Assembly (NCBI RefSeq): GCF_017308975.1
Contig: NZ_JADWPD010000003.1
Span: 372,001-436,000 of the forward strand
Reading direction: 5' to 3'
DNA: 64,000 bases
DNA from: Amycolatopsis sp. MtRt-6
Lineage (GTDB): Bacteria; Actinomycetota; Actinomycetes; Mycobacteriales; Pseudonocardiaceae
Made by a program: the position numbers and the translations under genes. Each line of letters opens with the position of its first letter. The first letter of the stretch is position 1. Positions 61,585-64,000 of the stretch are shown here, piece after piece. The notes below the pieces were generated by a model. It was not told where the DNA came from, searched no databases, and saw only the letters and a list, made by a program, of their open reading frames with translations.

Positions 61585-61980
61585 ATGGCCCTCACTCTCC
61601 CGGACGCCGTCCGCGCCCTGGTCGACGGCAGGAACTTCGCCACGGTCGCCACCGTCGACCCGGACGGCGGCCCGCAGACGTCCGTCGTCTGGGTCGGCCT
61701 CGACGACGGCGACCTCGTCTTCAGCGCGACCGAGGATCGCCGGAAGGTCCGCAACCTGCGGCGCGACCCCCGCCTCAGCGTCTCGATCACCGACGCGGAG
61801 AACCCGTACCGGCACACGCAGCTGCGCGGCACCGTCACCATCAGCCCCGATCCGGGCAAGGAGCTGGCCCGGGCGCTGAGCCACAAGTACCTCGGCCAGG
61901 ACCCGCCGCACGAGAGCGCCGACGTCCAGCGGGTGGTCGTGCGCCTGAAAACCGAAAAAATCGCCGGCAACGTGAAATAG
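61585..61980 (+). CDS. PPOX-class F420-dependent protein
   Basis: 131 residues from ATG 61585. FATVATVDPDGGPQTSVVWV, LVFSATEDRRKVRNLRRDPR and VSITDAENPYRHTQLRGTVT are the split-barrel flavin/F420-binding blocks. Members reduce unknown substrates with F420H2. It is followed nine bases later by a close paralogue, 131 residues long too, so the two are tandem duplicates in one operon. Confidence 0.92.
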   Translation: MALTLPDAVRALVDGRNFATVATVDPDGGPQTSVVWVGLDDGDLVFSATEDRRKVRNLRRDPRLSVSITDAENPYRHTQLRGTVTISPDPGKELARALSHKYLGQDPPHESADVQRVVVRLKTEKIAGNVK

Positions 61981-61989
61981 GGTCCGATC

Positions 61990-62385
61990 ATGGGTGTGAC
62001 TTTCAACGAAGCCACGAAGGCGCTCTTCGACGGCAAGAACTTCCCGGTGCTCGCCACCATCAACGCCGACGGCTCGGTCCAGACCTCCGTCGTCTGGGCC
62101 AAGCGGGACGGGGACGCCGTCCTCTTCGCGACCGTGCGCGGCCGTCTCAAGGAGCGGAACATGCGGCGCGACCCGCGGGTCTCGCTGTCCGTCTTCGACC
62201 TCGCCGACCCGCTCAAGTACGTCGAGGTCCGCGGCCGCGCCGAGATCACCGAGGAAGGCGGCCGGGAGCTCATCAACGAGCTCTCGCACAAGTACGACGG
62301 CAAGGACTTCCGCACCGAGCCGCCGGAGGTCGTCCGCGTGGTGGTCCGCGTCGTCCCGGACAAGATCACCGGTTACGCGGCGTGA
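61990..62385 (+). CDS. PPOX-class F420-dependent protein, tandem paralogue
   Basis: 131 residues from ATG 61990. FPVLATINADGSVQTSVVWA, VLFATVRGRLKERNMRRDPR, VSLSVFDLADPLKYVEVRGR: same split-barrel order as the gene just before it, with clear sequence similarity. The pair may form a heterodimer, which is inference. It ends 56 bp before a HAD gene. Confidence 0.92.
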   Translation: MGVTFNEATKALFDGKNFPVLATINADGSVQTSVVWAKRDGDAVLFATVRGRLKERNMRRDPRVSLSVFDLADPLKYVEVRGRAEITEEGGRELINELSHKYDGKDFRTEPPEVVRVVVRVVPDKITGYAA

Positions 62386-62441
62386 CGTGACGCAGGTCGC
62401 GGGCGCCGCTGCGGCGCCCGCGTCCTCGCTAGGCTGAACAC

Positions 62442-63128
62442 ATGACGATCAGGGCGGTGTTGTTCGACTTCTCCGGCACGCTGTTCCGGCTCGAGCAGGA
62501 CGAGTCCTGGCTCACCGAGCTGACCGACCACCGCGGTGACCCGCTCGACATCGAGGCGCAGGCCGAGCTGATGCGCCGGATGACCGCCCCGGTCGGGCAG
62601 GTCGTCGAGCTGGACGCCGAGCACCTGCACGCCTGGCACCACCGGGACCGCGACCCGCGGCTGCACCGGAAGGTCTACCTCGAGGTGCTCAAGAAGTCCG
62701 GCGTCCCGCGCGCCGAACAGGCGAAGGCGCTGTACGACCGGCTGATCGATCCCAGCCAGTGGACGCCCTACCCGGACACCGAAGCCGCGCTGAAAGCCGC
62801 CGCCGAGCGGGGCCTCAAGGTCGGCGTGCTCAGCAACATCGCGTTCGACATCCGGCCCGCCTTCACCGCCCGCGGGTGGGACGCCTACGTCGACGAGTTC
62901 GTGCTGTCCTTCGAGGTCGGCGCGGTGAAGCCGGAGCTGGAGATCTTCCGCAAGGCCGTCGGCGCCCTCGGCGTCCCGGCCACCGAGACGCTGATGGTCG
63001 GCGACAGCGAAGAGGCCGACGGCGGCGCCCGCGCGCTCGGCTGCGAGTTCGCGCTGGTCGACCCGCTGCCCACGGCCGAGCGGCCGGACGCCCTGCTCAC
63101 GGCGTTGCGCGGCTTCGGCGTCGGCTGA
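62442..63128 (+). CDS. HAD family hydrolase
   Basis: 228 residues from ATG 62442. Motif I is LFDFSGTLF (D9, with S at position 11 instead of the common D); then motif II-III region LKVGVLSNIAFDIRPAF, K in GAVKPELEIF, and motif IV GDSEEADGGARALG. The Cap domain is helical (DPRLHRKVYLEVLKKSGV). Substitution of D11 by S suggests a chemistry unlike a standard phosphatase, such as a dehalogenase-type or phosphonatase-related mechanism. Lies between the PPOX pair and cysS. Confidence 0.9.
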   Translation: MTIRAVLFDFSGTLFRLEQDESWLTELTDHRGDPLDIEAQAELMRRMTAPVGQVVELDAEHLHAWHHRDRDPRLHRKVYLEVLKKSGVPRAEQAKALYDRLIDPSQWTPYPDTEAALKAAAERGLKVGVLSNIAFDIRPAFTARGWDAYVDEFVLSFEVGAVKPELEIFRKAVGALGVPATETLMVGDSEEADGGARALGCEFALVDPLPTAERPDALLTALRGFGVG

Positions 63129-63170
63129 CCGCCTGCGACGCGGCTCACGCCTACCCCGTACCCTTCGAGG

Positions 63171-64000
63171 GTGGCCCTTCACCTTTTCGACACAGCGACC
63201 CGGAGCGTACGGGAGTTCCACCCCGTCCGTAGCGGAACGGCGTCGATCTACGTGTGTGGGGCCACCGTGCAGGGCGTTCCGCACATCGGGCACGTCCGCG
63301 GCGTCCTGAACTACGACGTCCTGCGCCGCTGGCTCGTCCACAGTGGACTGGACGTGCTGCTGGTCCGCAACGTCACGGACATCGACGACAAGATCCTGAC
63401 CAAGGCCGCCGAGCACGAGCGGCCGTGGTGGGAGTGGGGCGCCACGCACGAGCGCGCCTTCGAGACCGCGTACGAGCAGCTGGGCTGCCTGCCGCCGTCG
63501 ATCAACCCGCGCGCGACCGGGCACGTCACCCAGATGGTCGAGCTGATGGAACGCCTCATCGAGGCCGGCCACGGCTACGTGGCGGACGGCGACGTCTACT
63601 TCTCGGTGAAGTCGTTCGACGACTACGGCAAGCTCTCCGGCCAGGTCCTGGAGGACGTCCAGCAGGGCGAGACGCCGACCCGCGGCAAGCGCGACCCGCG
63701 CGACTTCACCATGTGGAAGAGCGCCAAGCCGGGCGAGCCGTCGTGGCCGACGCCGTGGGGGCACGGCCGGCCGGGCTGGCACCTCGAGTGCTCGGCGATG
63801 GCGACGGCGTACCTCGGCGCGGAGTTCGACATCCACGGCGGCGGCATCGATCTGGTCTTCCCGCACCACGAAAACGAGCGCGCCCAGTCCAACGCGGCGG
63901 GTGACGCCTTCGCGCGGTTCTGGCTGCACAACGCGTGGGTGACCATGTCGGGCGAGAAGATGTCGAAGTCGCTCGGCAACACCGTGGCGATCCCGGCGAT
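63171..64000 (+). CDS. cysS: Cysteinyl-tRNA synthetase, 3' end outside window
   Basis: 277 residues are visible from GTG 63171. [20 protein letters not shown] holds the HIGH motif and zinc cysteine, [20 protein letters not shown] and [14 protein letters not shown] give other zinc ligands, and [12 protein letters not shown] is the KMSKS loop, which is near the end of the window. It charges tRNA-Cys. It follows ispF with only the repeat, PPOX and HAD genes between, matching the Mycobacterium order ispD-ispF-cysS. The related MshC ligase is less likely because of the position. Confidence 0.93.
   Translation, partial: MALHLFDTATRSVREFHPVRSGTASIYVCGATVQGVPHIGHVRGVLNYDVLRRWLVHSGLDVLLVRNVTDIDDKILTKAAEHERPWWEWGATHERAFETAYEQLGCLPPSINPRATGHVTQMVELMERLIEAGHGYVADGDVYFSVKSFDDYGKLSGQVLEDVQQGETPTRGKRDPRDFTMWKSAKPGEPSWPTPWGHGRPGWHLECSAMATAYLGAEFDIHGGGIDLVFPHHENERAQSNAAGDAFARFWLHNAWVTMSGEKMSKSLGNTVAIPA

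Overview
The window is GC-rich actinobacterial chromosome, most likely from Amycolatopsis or a close relative in the Pseudonocardiales. Supporting this are a mycothiol-dependent MDMPI-type enzyme, two PPOX-type F420 proteins, CarD, many ECF sigma factors with GTGA or ATGA stop/start overlaps, and a right-hand block in the same order as in Mycobacterium (radA, lpqE, carD, ispD, ispF, cysS). The genus call is inference.

Layout. 0-4.9 kb: two YCII-like genes, an Rsm22-like methyltransferase, a RibD/DHFR-like reductase, an IS110-family element with a frameshifted transposase, and an MDMPI-type enzyme. 4.9-7.7 kb: an orphan sensor kinase and a DUF2079 membrane protein whose upstream region carries TTCAG-type direct repeats. 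7.9-13.6 kb: the most system-like locus, with a TPR-CHAT (caspase-fold) protease, a small acidic protein, and a tightly overlapped operon of S8 protease, ECF sigma factor and a beta-sandwich protein. 13.8-17.8 kb: a SpvB/RHS protein that stops before its C-terminal core and tip, facing a SigJ/ECF41-type sigma gene. 17.9-25.1 kb: secreted enzymes (GH29 fucosidase-like, S53 peptidase, beta-helix protein). 25-27.7 kb: erythromycin esterase-like gene with a divergent double-MerR regulator, and a channel-like membrane protein.

27.7-32.3 kb: an XRE/NB-ARC/TPR regulator, a 17-codon peptide ORF, a divergent protein of unknown function and a 54-residue secreted peptide. Two intergenic regions here share a GTTTCCGG-N3-CGGGAAAC site, suggesting one regulon. 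31.4-34.3 kb is decayed or poorly resolved: three frameshifted genes, one with an 18-C tract, then tRNA-Glu and an odd tRNA-Trp. 34.3-41.8 kb: an operon of OB-fold membrane protein, flotillin and a 1,621-residue AAA+ protein. 42-47 kb: self-inhibited Fic protein, tRNA-Thr, a GntR-ABC transporter operon and a ThrE-type exporter. 47.2-51.3 kb: OtsA and an OtsB-GH15 fusion (trehalose metabolism). 51.3-57.4 kb: small regulators, hydrolases, a C39-like peptidase and an ECF sigma/CU044_5270 pair. 57.4-64 kb: radA, lpqE, carD, ispD, ispF, two PPOX proteins, a HAD hydrolase and the 5' part of cysS.

Genes were called from reading-frame content, recognisable motifs, Shine-Dalgarno placement and gene overlaps. 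No database search was possible, so family names rest on motif recognition.
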